Positions 1 to 7,298 of a stretch of 64,000 bases of DNA are shown here, one piece after another (position 1 is the first letter of the stretch; each line of letters starts with the position of its first letter). The notes beneath the pieces are model-generated. The model ran no database searches and was not told the origin of the DNA. It saw nothing but the letters and a program-made list of their open reading frames with translations. The DNA comes from an uncultured Solobacterium sp. (GTDB lineage Bacteria; Bacillota_I; Bacilli_A; Erysipelotrichales; Erysipelotrichaceae), in contig URYK01000002.1 of assembly GCA_900552125.1 (NCBI GenBank), positions 62,001 through 126,000 of the forward strand, in the 5' to 3' direction. Both the position numbers and the translations under genes were made by a program.

Positions 1-16
1 ATACTCGTTAAATTAT

Positions 17-346
17 TCATTGTAAGAACTTTTCTTTTTCTTTTTTTATGTATCCCTGTATGTATTCTGTTTCTGTATCTCCGCAATCCTCATGCAAAAC
101 TTCAAGTATATCCTCTTCAATGTTATGACATATTTTTTCATCTTTTCTAATTTCTTCTATGATTTCTATTTCATCAGTATCAGCAATATCAAGATAACTG
201 TTGAAACGATTTCTACCTATTAGTGCCATTTCAAGATAACGAAATCTATATATCTCAGCTTGTGTTAATCTGATAATTTTTCCTTCTCTTTCAATTTGGA
301 AAACTCCATTTTCAAATTGATTTAATGTGTTTAATTGTTCTTTCAT
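17..346 (-). CDS. Hypothetical acidic protein, 109 aa
   Basis: Unrecognised small soluble protein, strongly acidic in the middle (many E/D around residues 55-90) and lysine-rich at the C-terminus. The ATG is supported by an AAGGAG ribosome-binding site 8 bases upstream. It is the last gene seen in a minus-strand series of small element genes. No signal peptide or membrane segment is visible. Function unknown. Confidence 0.7.
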   Translation of the reverse strand: MKEQLNTLNQFENGVFQIEREGKIIRLTQAEIYRFRYLEMALIGRNRFNSYLDIADTDEIEIIEEIRKDEKICHNIEEDILEVLHEDCGDTETEYIQGYIKKEKEKFLQ

Positions 347-488
347 TTCAATTTTCTCCTTCTTTTGACTATGATTATGTATATATCCTTTAAGTTTTAC
401 TTCCTACAATTATATTGAAAGTTTCATTTAGTTAAGGATGCTGTTTTGCATCTCTTTTCTTATCTTTCAATCATCACTAGCTCCTTTC

Positions 489-905
489 CTAATATGACAT
501 CTCGGTATCGAATGAATAATCATTCAATAATTCTCGTGCATATTTGATTGCTATCTCATCTGTCGTTTGGCATCTACATTTCTTATTTGTTACCACTGTG
601 ATGCATCCTCTCACATAACGTAACTTATCATGAAGGATCTCGATGATGATGGCTGCATCTTTATCCTTGATATATTTCTGAAGCGCATTGATGAATTCTT
701 CATATGTTTCTTCTTGCTCATCATAGTTTACTTCTCCATATCCATCAATGCATCCATAACATCCGAAGCCAAACAGTGTTCTTGTGTCTTTTTTCTTTTT
801 GAAGATGTTCACTTTCTCTCCATTCGTATATACATTGTTCATGAATTCTAGAAACGCTTTTTCATCATTCACTTCAAAATAATTTGTTCTTGTTATCCAA
901 CTCAT
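489..905 (-). CDS. Hypothetical element protein, 138 aa (MSWITRTNYF family)
   Basis: Small cytosolic protein with an N-terminal MSW-TRTNYF motif and a central FGFGCYGCIDGYGE glycine/cysteine stretch. I recall similar proteins of unknown function in Firmicutes phages and ICEs, but assign no role. The ATG at 905 is preferred over the TTG one codon earlier because AAGGGAG lies 8 bases upstream. The gene follows the interrupted frame at 921-1283. Confidence 0.7.
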   Translation of the reverse strand: MSWITRTNYFEVNDEKAFLEFMNNVYTNGEKVNIFKKKKDTRTLFGFGCYGCIDGYGEVNYDEQEETYEEFINALQKYIKDKDAAIIIEILHDKLRYVRGCITVVTNKKCRCQTTDEIAIKYARELLNDYSFDTEMSY

Positions 906-920
906 CAAAAAAACTCCCTT

Positions 921-1073
921 CTATTTAGCATTCCTTCTAATAACAAACAATTCCTGTTTCAATTCTGCTATTTCATCATTGTCCGATACTGTTACCTCAT
1001 GTATATCGTAATCTCTGTTTACATCTAAATGATAATATTCCTCAAAGGTGATTGTTTCATTTAGCAATTCTTC
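921..1073 (-). pseudogene. In-frame continuation of the upstream 69-aa gene after a TAG stop
   Basis: Directly after the TAG that ends the gene at 1074-1283, the same frame stays open for 50 more codons with coding-like composition (it includes ITFEEYYHLDVNRDYDIHEV) and ends in its own TAG at 921-923. There is no convincing start with a ribosome-binding site for it as a separate gene. The simplest reading is one gene of about 119 residues split by a nonsense codon; a separate TTG-started peptide or stop-codon readthrough are alternatives. Confidence 0.5.
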
Positions 1074-1283
1074 CTAGTATGTCCAACAGTCGAAATCAAG
1101 AATAGACTTATTATTTTCCCAACAGTAAACGAATTCTTTTTGATGTTTTCTTGTAAAATCGTTATCCAAGTTATCATTTCCTGTCTGCATTCTAAAATGT
1201 CCTAAAGCCCGCTTAAATATATTATTATCTACTGATACTTTGACCTCGAGCCTTTCACTTTCATTGTTCTTCATATTGTTCAT
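1074..1283 (-). CDS. Hypothetical protein, 69 aa (possibly truncated by TAG)
   Basis: Unrecognised short protein, first gene behind leader copy 1. ATG at 1283 has CCTCCTT (AAGGAGG on the coding strand) 9 bases upstream, and that Shine-Dalgarno sits immediately after the last leader hairpin. The frame continues past its TAG for another 50 codons, so this may be the N-terminal part of a longer ancestral protein. Confidence 0.6.
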   Translation of the reverse strand: MNNMKNNESERLEVKVSVDNNIFKRALGHFRMQTGNDNLDNDFTRKHQKEFVYCWENNKSILDFDCWTY

Positions 1284-1292
1284 AAAATATTT

Positions 1293-1476
1293 CCTCCTTG
1301 CGGTTCCACCGCTATTCTCTGTAAGATTTCTATATCTTACGCTTTTATCAGCTCACAACTGAACGTTTGTCAAAGGCGAACCTAGTGAGTTCATATTACC
1401 TTTGACAAGAAAGTTAAGGTGTGATAAGTCAGAATAAAGAAATAAATTGTACTTTCATATAGTTCTATAAAAAGCC
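1293..1476 (-). promoter_or_regulatory. Structured leader RNA, copy 1
   Basis: Read on the minus strand: a conserved upstream block with CTTTTTATA (about 1440-1476); an outer stem TTATCA (1422-1427) with TGATAA (1345-1350) plus a variable paired segment; an inner stem TTGTCAAAGG (1399-1408) with CCTTTGACAA (1367-1376); and a GAAC/GTTC hairpin inside it around the conserved ACTCACT loop. Two further hairpins follow, GTAAGAT/ATCTTAC (1321-1340) and GCGG/CCGC (1300-1312), the last touching the AAGGAGG site. Three similar copies occur at 2544-2722, 3516-3674 and 13810-13925. A cis-acting regulatory RNA is inferred. Confidence 0.6.
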
Positions 1477-1486
1477 ATTATCCTAC

Positions 1487-1509
1487 AAAAAGAGCAGCGT
1501 TTGCTGCTC
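1487..1509 (-). terminator. Rho-independent terminator after the 99-aa gene
   Basis: GAGCAGC/GCTGCTC arms at 1492-1498 and 1503-1509 with a 4-base loop, followed on the minus strand by five T's. It ends transcription of the 1523-2115 genes just before leader copy 1 begins. Confidence 0.8.
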
Positions 1510-1522
1510 AATATATCTTGCT

Positions 1523-1822
1523 CTATCTCATATCTAAGAACATTTTTATGTAGTCTAGGTCATATTCTTCAAGATAATAATCTATGTTTTCTTCTAATTC
1601 TTCATCTAAATAATTTTTCATATCCTTATTTATTTCTAATTCTTTAAAATCATGACAATAGTCTAAAATGAATTCCAAAACTTCCATTCTTTGATTTTTG
1701 ATTTCTTCTATAAACTTTACTGAATGTTTTTCTTTATTAATTATGATTACTGTTTCCTTATCCTCAATAATTAATATTTCATTATCTTCTTTAGTAAAGA
1801 GTCTTGCAATTACTTGTATCAT
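1523..1822 (-). CDS. Hypothetical acidic protein, 99 aa
   Basis: Unrecognised protein; the N-terminal third looks like beta strands (LIIEDKETVIIIN) and the C-terminal half is very acidic (EELEENIDYYLEEYDLDY). ATG at 1822 has GGAGG 7 bases upstream and lies next to the stop of the preceding gene, so the two are probably co-transcribed and end at the terminator at 1487-1509. Confidence 0.65.
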   Translation of the reverse strand: MIQVIARLFTKEDNEILIIEDKETVIIINKEKHSVKFIEEIKNQRMEVLEFILDYCHDFKELEINKDMKNYLDEELEENIDYYLEEYDLDYIKMFLDMR

Positions 1823-1824
1823 GA

Positions 1825-2115
1825 TTATGCCTCCATTATGATTTTTTCATTCTTTGTTTTTCTTTTTAAATCTTTCTCCTTTAGTAATTTATCGTTTCTC
1901 ACTATTTCCTTATTTATTTCATCTTTGGTTATTTCTTCTTCTATATATGCTCTAAGTGTTGTTTCGTGTCCATGCATTACAACGTCTAAATAATATCTGT
2001 ATAGATCATCAAGAGAATAGTTTTCTAGTATTATACCCACATCATGATAGATACCATGATGAGTCCTCATTCTACTGGTCAGATCTTTTTGTATCTTCAT
2101 ATTAATATTTTCCAT
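1825..2115 (-). CDS. Hypothetical protein, 96 aa
   Basis: Unrecognised, predicted helical, with a lysine/glutamate-rich C-terminal tail. The ATG has AAGGAT 7 bases upstream. It sits 16 bases after the DUF4314 gene and 2 bases before the 99-aa gene, so the three probably form one transcript driven from leader copy 2. Confidence 0.65.
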   Translation of the reverse strand: MENINMKIQKDLTSRMRTHHGIYHDVGIILENYSLDDLYRYYLDVVMHGHETTLRAYIEEEITKDEINKEIVRNDKLLKEKDLKRKTKNEKIIMEA

Positions 2116-2131
2116 TTCTGTTATCCTTCCT

Positions 2132-2536
2132 TTATTTTTTTCTGATTATATGACCGCCATCAATATTAGACTTCCAATGATGATAGTTTCCTTGTTCATC
2201 TCGGAATTCAATGTCATGGATTTCTTCTTTTAAGAAAATGTAAGAGTCTTGTGTTAAAATAGTTGCTACCTTAATTTTCTGACCGTTACATATGATTACA
2301 TCATCAACCTTGATATCTTCTGCTATTACTTCAAAGATATCTTCATCAACCACCAATCCTAGTGAAGAACCATTTTCCCATGCCATATGTATTGTTCCTG
2401 CATCATCGACATTTCTAACTGAGCCTATTGTTCCGCTCGGAACAGGATTATATTTATCTTTCATCAGCACACACTTAATTCTCGTACCTTTCGGATATTT
2501 TTTTCTTAACTCATTTACTATTTCATTTTGTTTCAT
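2132..2536 (-). CDS. DUF4314 domain protein, 134 aa
   Basis: Residues 14-70 match the DUF4314 pattern as I know it: PKGTRIKCVLMKDKY, PSGTIGSV, DDAGTIHMAWENGSSLGL. This small beta-barrel-like domain is common in ICEs and phages of Firmicutes; its biochemical role is unknown. The C-terminal half (residues 75-134) resembles no family I can name. The ATG at 2536 follows AAGGAGG (2544-2550), which directly abuts the last hairpin of leader copy 2. Confidence 0.85.
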   Translation of the reverse strand: MKQNEIVNELRKKYPKGTRIKCVLMKDKYNPVPSGTIGSVRNVDDAGTIHMAWENGSSLGLVVDEDIFEVIAEDIKVDDVIICNGQKIKVATILTQDSYIFLKEEIHDIEFRDEQGNYHHWKSNIDGGHIIRKK

Positions 2537-2543
2537 TCTATTT

Positions 2544-2722
2544 CCTCCTTGCGGTTCTACCGCTATCCTCTGTAAGATTTATTAATCTTACACTTTTACC
2601 AGCTCATGATCGAACGTCTGTCAAAGGCGAACGCAGTGAGTTCATATCACCTTTGACAGGATAGTGAGAGCATGATAATGTTCAAATAAGAAAAATAATA
2701 TCTTTCGGTCATATAAAAAGCC
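2544..2722 (-). promoter_or_regulatory. Structured leader RNA, copy 2
   Basis: Same architecture as copy 1. Outer stem TTATCA-GCTC (about 2668-2678) pairs with GAGC-TGGTAA (2596-2605), including a G-U pair; inner stem CTGTCAAAGG (2650-2659) pairs with CCTTTGACAG (2618-2627). Its closing C-G replaces the T-A of copy 1, a compensatory change. Hairpins GTAAGAT/ATCTTAC (2572-2591) and GCGG/CCGC (2551-2563) follow, the latter touching AAGGAGG. The upstream CTTTTTATA block is at 2690-2722. Confidence 0.6.
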
Positions 2723-2731
2723 ATATAGTAA

Positions 2732-2819
2732 ATCGCAGTATTTTTACTGCGATCACGCAAATAAAAAAAGTGGCAATATTGCCACATAACAAGGCTGTTA
2801 ACTTTATGACAGCCTTGTT
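2732..2819 (-). terminator. Three tandem hairpins with a T-tract behind the PemK-like gene
   Basis: In minus-strand order: AACAAGGCTGT/ACAGCCTTGTT (2788-2798 with 2809-2819), a perfect 16-base palindrome GTGGCAATATTGCCAC (2770-2785) followed by seven T's, and ATCGCAGTA/TACTGCGAT (2732-2740 with 2745-2753). The middle one is a classic intrinsic terminator; the outer two may reinforce it or protect RNA ends. Confidence 0.75.
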
Positions 2820-2828
2820 GATTGTATA

Positions 2829-3344
2829 TTATAGTATAATATTGATTACAGCAAGTTTGATTGCTGAGAAAAGATTGCTATGTACCGAAATATGACCTTT
2901 TACATCTATAACTCTAGCAGGGTTTATAAATTTTATGTCATTTAGGAATAAGACACTGTCTTTTTTCATTGCTCCTGCTTTAGGAAAACTAAATAGATGA
3001 CTTTTGCCATTTGGGTTCTTTTCAGATCTAGCTTTGCTTATAGCTTTTGCATTGCTTGTCATTGGAACGACCAATATCTTTCCTCTGCAAATTGAAATCA
3101 CTAAACCGAAATGCTGATATCCTATTTCATGCTGATAAGCTTTTCCAAAGTCAATGTAACATATATCTCCTATATTTATTCTTACTCCTGTTTCATCATT
3201 GCTGGTCATATGTTTCCTCTGATGATAATTTATTTCTGAAACATAGAGATTATTAAATTCCTTTTGATTGCATTTTTTTAATTCATTTAAATTTAATGTC
3301 ATGAATTCTTCAATCATTTCATCATATACCTTGCTTTCCATCAT
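2829..3344 (-). CDS. PemK/MazF-like toxin-family protein, 171 aa
   Basis: Residues 55-171 show the PemK/MazF barrel pattern: GDICYIDFGKAYQHEIG, QHFGLVIS, KILVVPMTSN, and a late LNDIKFINPARV segment. Family members are mostly endoribonucleases that cut mRNA. A helical N-terminal extension of about 50 residues precedes the barrel. The usual RPALVIS segment reads QHFGLVIS here, so the active site may differ. ATG at 3344 overlaps the stop of the 56-aa gene (ATGA), so they are translationally coupled; that small partner does not look like a standard antitoxin. Activity is inferred from family only. Confidence 0.75.
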   Translation of the reverse strand: MMESKVYDEMIEEFMTLNLNELKKCNQKEFNNLYVSEINYHQRKHMTSNDETGVRINIGDICYIDFGKAYQHEIGYQHFGLVISICRGKILVVPMTSNAKAISKARSEKNPNGKSHLFSFPKAGAMKKDSVLFLNDIKFINPARVIDVKGHISVHSNLFSAIKLAVINIIL

Positions 3345-3511
3345 AATGCTACTACAGTTCCTTTCGTTTTACCATTGACCTTTCCGGTGCGAAGTCTGCT
3401 CACCCTGCAATAAAAGCTTTCTATTGTAAGTCCTAAATATTCAGCACATTCTTTAGCGGTTCCTATCATTAGTAAATTTTCGTGTTTGTCATAAACAGCA
3501 TATTCTTTCAT
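3341..3511 (-). CDS. Small HTH-like protein, 56 aa
   Basis: Short protein of a type common in Firmicutes phages and ICEs (AVYDKHENLLMIGTAKECA then EYLGLTIESFYCRVSR), probably a small helix-turn-helix DNA binder. The start is ATG at 3511 with AGGAGG just upstream; a longer TTG-started frame would place the Shine-Dalgarno inside the coding region. It is first behind leader copy 3 and overlaps the PemK-like gene by 4 bases, so it might act as its regulator or antitoxin. Confidence 0.65.
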   Translation of the reverse strand: MKEYAVYDKHENLLMIGTAKECAEYLGLTIESFYCRVSRLRTGKVNGKTKGTVVAL

Positions 3512-3515
3512 TGTA

Positions 3516-3674
3516 TTCCTCCTCAACAAGTATAAGTAAGTTACCTTACACCTTTATCAGCTCATACTTGAACGATTGTCAAAGGCGAACAAAGTGAGTA
3601 CCATTTACCTTTGATAAGAAAGAGAAAGTATGATAAGTTTTATAAAATAAATAATCTTTCCAGTTGCATAAAAA
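3516..3674 (-). promoter_or_regulatory. Structured leader RNA, copy 3
   Basis: Outer stem TTATCATACTT (3626-3636) pairs with AAGTATG...TGATAA (3554-3569); the inner stem TTATCAAAGG (3608-3617) pairs with CCTTTGACAA (3576-3585) with one A-C mismatch. The 5-base hairpin GTAAG/CTTAC (3536-3549) is kept, while the GCGG/CCGC hairpin is missing. The ATTTTTATG...GAAAGATTATT block (3645-3674) matches the upstream block of copies 1 and 2. It precedes the 56-aa gene and the PemK-like gene. Confidence 0.55.
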
Positions 3675-3689
3675 TATTTTGAAAAAAGA

Positions 3690-3869
3690 TTATAAAATAT
3701 GATTACCCTTATCATCGGAAATCGATAAATCTAACAACAAACACAAGTGCATTTCATCAAAATTTGTTTTACTATTGTGATGTATCAGTATTTCATTTAT
3801 ATTTACATTATGCACAGAAAAAAACAGGTCTGCTTTACTTAAAACGCATCCCTGTCCTTTTATTTTCAT
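3690..3869 (-). CDS. Possible small protein, 59 aa
   Basis: Open frame from ATG at 3869 to TAA at 3690 with coding-like composition (VHNVNINEILIHHNSK). No good Shine-Dalgarno is visible, and an inverted repeat TTTCATGA/TCATGAAA straddles the start. An ACAGG...CCTGT hairpin with seven T's (about 3825-3857) lies inside the frame and could instead be a terminator for transcripts from the 4-kb region. Coding status uncertain. Confidence 0.3.
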   Translation of the reverse strand: MKIKGQGCVLSKADLFFSVHNVNINEILIHHNSKTNFDEMHLCLLLDLSISDDKGNHIL

Positions 3870-4157
3870 GAGCTATTTCAAATATTACAGTTCATGAAAG
3901 TATTATAACGTATTTGTACACAAACTATTACGATCTCCTATCTTATGAATAGAATGGAAATCATTTAGAATTATCTTTCAATATGAAAAATCTTTTAATA
4001 CTCTATCAGTCAACGTATCACATGTATAGAATGATAGAGTGAAATAAAACAAATTTCAAATACCAAAATTTATCTTTCATCATATTCATTTCTCCAAGAA
4101 TAAAATCATAAAAGTTATTACCTGAAAAAGAAGGACAAATATAAGATTGCTGCTTTT
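3870..4157. other. AT-rich stretch without a convincing gene
   Basis: Very AT-rich, with several imperfect inverted repeats, including ACTCTATC/GATAGAGT (about 4000-4041) and TTTCATGA/TCATGAAA near 3865-3899. No open frame with a ribosome-binding site, tRNA or clear terminator was found. It separates the leader-controlled genes from the secreted-peptide island and may hold promoters or a small RNA. Confidence 0.4.
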
Positions 4158-4397
4158 TTATTTAAGTGGAACTATCCATGAAAAAATTTCTATGAGTAAA
4201 TTCAGAATATAAGGAAATTTAGATTTAGATATTTTTTCATGGTTTTTTGCTACACATGCTATTTGTTCTTTATTAAACCCTTCCTTTAAAAGATCTTTTA
4301 ATTCTTCATCACTAAGATAGTTTTTGATTAATTTGTCTTGTTCTTCCTCGGTCAATGGTAGTTTGTTTTGAGAAACTTTCTTTTTATTTCTGAACAT
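4158..4397 (-). CDS. Small protein, possible immunity partner, 79 aa
   Basis: Charged helical protein (LPLTEEEQDKLIKNYLSDEE) ending in a hydrophobic/amphipathic tail (PYILNLLIEIFSWIVPLK) that could attach to the membrane. The ATG at 4397 lies 9 bases after the stop of the secreted 171-aa gene; with no clear Shine-Dalgarno, translational coupling is likely. Position and size fit an immunity protein for that peptide, but this is inference; no family is recognised. A longer upstream start (4454) would overlap the preceding gene and is less likely. Confidence 0.5.
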   Translation of the reverse strand: MFRNKKKVSQNKLPLTEEEQDKLIKNYLSDEELKDLLKEGFNKEQIACVAKNHEKISKSKFPYILNLLIEIFSWIVPLK

Positions 4398-4405
4398 ATT
4401 TTTTA

Positions 4406-4921
4406 CTAAACTGAGTATTTGCAAACATAAGTTGTAGCGGAAGTTGGAACACATTCATTGCCATTAGAAAGTTTCACTGATTTCAATTTTTGGTTTTCAG
4501 CATAGGCATCAGTCATATTACTAAAACGGTTATAAGCATGTTTAAGTTGGTTTCTTAATTCGGCTCTTATATTATAGCCATCTGCTGCCATAATTACTCC
4601 ACCTGCGGCCATCCAACCTGCGACATATGGAAAACCATCAATAAAAAACCAAATAACAACAGACCAAACTATTTTTCCATCTACGTATAATTTACCATCA
4701 ATTACTTCAACTTTTTGTCCTTCATAAGGAGTATTCATCAATTCTTTTTCAGAAAATGTATAATCTGCTTTTTTAAGTTGTTCTTTTTGTTCTTGACTAT
4801 ATTCCTCTGTTTCTACTACGTATTCTTCTGGAACTTCTTTAGCATTAACAAATTGATTTGCTCCTCCTGTGACCCCTAAAAAAAGACTTAATGTTACAAC
4901 TATAGTTATTAATTTTTTCAT
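4406..4921 (-). CDS. Secreted peptide precursor with hydrophobic hairpin, 171 aa
   Basis: Sec signal peptide (residues 1-27, KK then a hydrophobic core, probable cleavage after VNA), an acidic region containing ETEEYSQEQKEQ, then a long hydrophobic stretch (about 86-118, including VVIWFFIDGFPYVAGWMAAG), and two cysteines near the C-terminus (NECV and YVCKY) that may form a disulfide. The start of the mature region resembles that of the secreted protein at 7274-7945 (AK-[ED], then ET..EYS.E), suggesting related precursors. It is divergent from the BlaI/BlaR-like pair. Bacteriocin-like toxin is the leading guess; no named family was recognised. Confidence 0.6.
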   Translation of the reverse strand: MKKLITIVVTLSLFLGVTGGANQFVNAKEVPEEYVVETEEYSQEQKEQLKKADYTFSEKELMNTPYEGQKVEVIDGKLYVDGKIVWSVVIWFFIDGFPYVAGWMAAGGVIMAADGYNIRAELRNQLKHAYNRFSNMTDAYAENQKLKSVKLSNGNECVPTSATTYVCKYSV

Positions 4922-5133
4922 AATATTTTACCTCTCTTTCTAACTATAATACATTACGTTTAATTTTGTACCTCATATTATTCGGCTTTTTAAACTTCCA
5001 TTGTTATCACCGTCCCCTTTTTCTAATCAAAACTACTACTTTTACCTAAAGTATATAACGTTTATAAAAAATTACAAGCGATTTTTTTAAAAATATCTAT
5101 TTTTTTTTGACATGGCTTTTATTTTTTTATATT

Positions 5134-5153
5134 TGTACTATAATTATTGTACA
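5134..5153. promoter_or_regulatory. Candidate BlaI-type operator
   Basis: A 20-base near-perfect palindrome, TGTACTATAATTATTGTACA (18 of 20 positions symmetric), sits 11 bases before the ATG of the BlaI-like gene and contains TATAAT. TGTAC/GTACA half-sites resemble the TACA/TGTA half-sites of BlaI/MecI operators. A TTGACA lies at 5107-5112. Autorepression of the regulatory pair is inferred. Confidence 0.6.
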
Positions 5154-5164
5154 GAGGTGATTAT

Positions 5165-5533
5165 ATGATATTTTCAAAACTGACAAAAAGAGAAAATGAA
5201 ATTATGGAAATTCTTTGGAATAATGATAAAGAAATGTCTGCAACTGACATTATGAATGCATCCAATGGAATTAGCTTAAACACTATTCAACAAACTCTAC
5301 AGAAACTATTAAAAATGAATTACATATATGTTTCTAGTGTTGGAATGAACAAAAAAGCACTAACACGACTTTATCGACCATCAATTGAAGAAGTTGATTA
5401 CATATCTGCATTCATAAACGAATCTACTTACGCTAAACTCGCATCAAGTTTTATTACACAAACCAAAGATGATAAAATATTAGAGGAACTTAGCCAATTA
5501 ATTGAAGAGAAAAGAAAAAGTTTGAAAGGATAA
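5165..5533 (+). CDS. BlaI/MecI-family transcriptional repressor
   Basis: 122 aa. The N-terminal winged helix shows the family pattern LTKRENEIMEILWNNDKEMS, ATDIMNA, LNTIQQTLQKLLKMNYI. In BlaI/MecI this domain binds operator DNA as a dimer and is released when the partner metalloprotease is activated. The C-terminal part (KLASSFITQTKDDKI) fits the dimerisation helices. ATG at 5165 has GAGGTG 6 bases upstream; the longer TTG frame would start inside the operator. The M56 protease gene follows 4 bases after the stop. Confidence 0.85.
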   Translation: MIFSKLTKRENEIMEILWNNDKEMSATDIMNASNGISLNTIQQTLQKLLKMNYIYVSSVGMNKKALTRLYRPSIEEVDYISAFINESTYAKLASSFITQTKDDKILEELSQLIEEKRKSLKG

Positions 5534-5537
5534 CACT

Positions 5538-6653
5538 ATGTCAATCACTTCTTCTTCAATCTTTATTACTATTTGTATTTCCTCTTTGCTAATTATAGCT
5601 TTAAATTATTTTATCTCTAAAACAAATAAATTTAAGATATTTAGAACTGATTTTTTTACTTTTCTAATAGTGATAATTATTTTAAAACTTATGTTTCCAA
5701 TCGAACTGTTTTTTACGAAAACTATTCCAGCAAGCACTATAATGAACCCTATCTTTTCGTTATTAAATTATGAACTTATTACAGGTGTAACTGTCCAACA
5801 AATTATTTTATTAATTTGGTTGTGTGGAATTATTGTATTTGGAAAAAAGTTTGTTCAACAAATAATTGTATCGTATAGAATTGCCAATAGAATACATAAA
5901 AAATCATCATGCTATAAAGCAAGTGAGTTACTCAGTAATTATGAAGGAAAAGATTATTTGATTATGATTTCAGATTTAGTGTCTTCTCCTATGGTGTTTG
6001 GTCTTAATAAAATTATATTTTTGCCAAATATTAAATTTTCTCAAATTGATTTAAATAATATAGTATTACATGAAATACAGCATATAAAAAATCATGATGT
6101 ATTTATTAAACTTTTTTTAAATATAATTGTGATTATATACTGGTGGTTTCCTCCTATATATTTATTACAAAAAAATATGAGCTTATTTCTAGAAATAAGA
6201 GTAGATGATCAAGTGACGAAAACTATGTCTTCAGATTCTAGATTTAATTATGCAGAATCATTGATCAGCGTACAAAAAGCAATTAGAAATACAAATTCAA
6301 ATTATAAAGAATTAGTATTCAGTTCTTTTATAAATGATTCAGCAGAAATTCTCTCATATAGAGTTAATTATCTTTTGGATGGAAATTTCATAAAGAAAAC
6401 AAATTCGATATTTCTAGCATTGTTATGTATTCTTCCGTTTTTATCAAATATGATAATATTGGAACCTGCATTTTATAATACTGAAATAATAGAGGGAACG
6501 CTGACAAATGATGAACTTAAAAAAGGATATATAACAGCACATAGCGATGGAACATATAGTCTGACAATTAATGGAGAAACTGTAGAAATAGGGAAAAGAA
6601 TCCCAAATGATTTAATTGACTTACCAGTTATAGATGAAAATGAAAGGAAGTAA
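5538..6653 (+). CDS. BlaR1/MecR1-like M56 metallopeptidase without penicillin-binding sensor
   Basis: 371 aa with several N-terminal membrane segments, then the zinc-protease motif in VLHEIQHIKNHD (HExxH) at about residues 178-189 and another membrane segment near 285-310. In BlaR1/MecR1 signal sensing leads to protease activation and removal of BlaI/MecI. Here only about 60 residues follow the last membrane segment, far too few for the roughly 250-residue beta-lactam-binding domain, so the signal must be something else. The short tail contains a GTYSLTINGETVEIGK strand-like motif. It is followed 4 bases later by a secreted-peptide gene. Confidence 0.8.
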   Translation: MSITSSSIFITICISSLLIIALNYFISKTNKFKIFRTDFFTFLIVIIILKLMFPIELFFTKTIPASTIMNPIFSLLNYELITGVTVQQIILLIWLCGIIVFGKKFVQQIIVSYRIANRIHKKSSCYKASELLSNYEGKDYLIMISDLVSSPMVFGLNKIIFLPNIKFSQIDLNNIVLHEIQHIKNHDVFIKLFLNIIVIIYWWFPPIYLLQKNMSLFLEIRVDDQVTKTMSSDSRFNYAESLISVQKAIRNTNSNYKELVFSSFINDSAEILSYRVNYLLDGNFIKKTNSIFLALLCILPFLSNMIILEPAFYNTEIIEGTLTNDELKKGYITAHSDGTYSLTINGETVEIGKRIPNDLIDLPVIDENERK

Positions 6654-6657
6654 TTTT

Positions 6658-6888
6658 ATGAAAAAGAAATGTATTATTATAATTCTTATTATCACAGCTC
6701 TAATGCCTTATTCTAACATAAACGCTACAGAGAAATATGCTGTAGATAATAATGCCAAAGAAGATATTGAAGCGTATGCTGATATTAAAGAATGGCGCTA
6801 CAAAATAATGGATGGTTACTTATATAAACGTTTATATAATGTATCTAAAGGAAAATGGGAAGGACCTTGGATCAAAGTATATGAATAA
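6658..6888 (+). CDS. Small secreted peptide, 76 aa
   Basis: Signal peptide (MKKKCIIIILIITALMP, probable cleavage after NINA) and a mature part of about 53 residues rich in aromatic and basic residues (KEWRYKIMDGYLYKRLYNVS, then KWEGPWIKVYE). ATG at 6658 has AAGGAAG 8 bases upstream; it is the third gene of the BlaI-BlaR-like operon. It may be the ligand, a modulator of the M56 sensor, or an antimicrobial peptide. No family recognised. Confidence 0.65.
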   Translation: MKKKCIIIILIITALMPYSNINATEKYAVDNNAKEDIEAYADIKEWRYKIMDGYLYKRLYNVSKGKWEGPWIKVYE

Positions 6889-7021
6889 ATTCTTTTAATA
6901 ATAGTATAAAAGCAGGAGCTAATAAGGTCACTTGAAGATATAAAATATCTTTTAGAAACAGCTTTGACAATAATCGTAAAAAAAGTATTTCTTTTTGCAA
7001 GTACATAAGAAGTTATTAAAG

Positions 7022-7048
7022 AAAGCCGGAGAATAATCTCACGGCTTT
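7022..7048. terminator. Bidirectional terminator between convergent genes
   Basis: AAAGCCG-GAG / CTC-A-CGGCTTT hairpin with a T-run on the plus strand and A's on the other side. It can end the plus-strand regulatory operon and the minus-strand secreted-protein operon. Confidence 0.75.
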
Positions 7049-7049
7049 T

Positions 7050-7298
7050 TTATATTATGTTTATGATGACAAATAATATTATAATTGTTAACCAAAAAAT
7101 GGCTGATATCAATTTTGATTTTCCAGATTCTTTATCCTTTATATACATATAAATATTAACTAATGAATTTAACACTAATATTGGAATTAAAGCATGTGAA
7201 TAAAACTTCAAATATTTTCCAAAAAACAAAGCCACTATAAGTGTTGCTGAAACAAGAATTTCAGTTATAGTATTTAAGGTTTTTGTGTATCGAACCAT
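7050..7298 (-). CDS. Small membrane protein, possible immunity protein, 82 aa
   Basis: Three predicted membrane segments (about residues 10-27, 33-50 and 62-82) separated by a short charged loop (KDKESGKSK). Its ATG at 7298 lies inside the last codons of the secreted 223-aa gene (25-base overlap), so translation is coupled. Small multi-span proteins encoded right after a secreted toxin are typical bacteriocin immunity proteins; that role is inferred from layout only. Confidence 0.6.
   Translation of the reverse strand: MVRYTKTLNTITEILVSATLIVALFFGKYLKFYSHALIPILVLNSLVNIYMYIKDKESGKSKLISAIFWLTIIILFVIINII

Noticed and set aside
630..851. Plus-strand open frame in the first kilobase
   Set aside because: Exact antisense of the 138-aa gene, with no ribosome-binding site and low-complexity composition.
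3822..3857. Definite terminator for the 4-kb secreted-peptide genes
   Set aside because: The hairpin plus T7 is present, but it lies inside a possible 59-aa coding frame about 300 bases from the last gene, so it is only noted.
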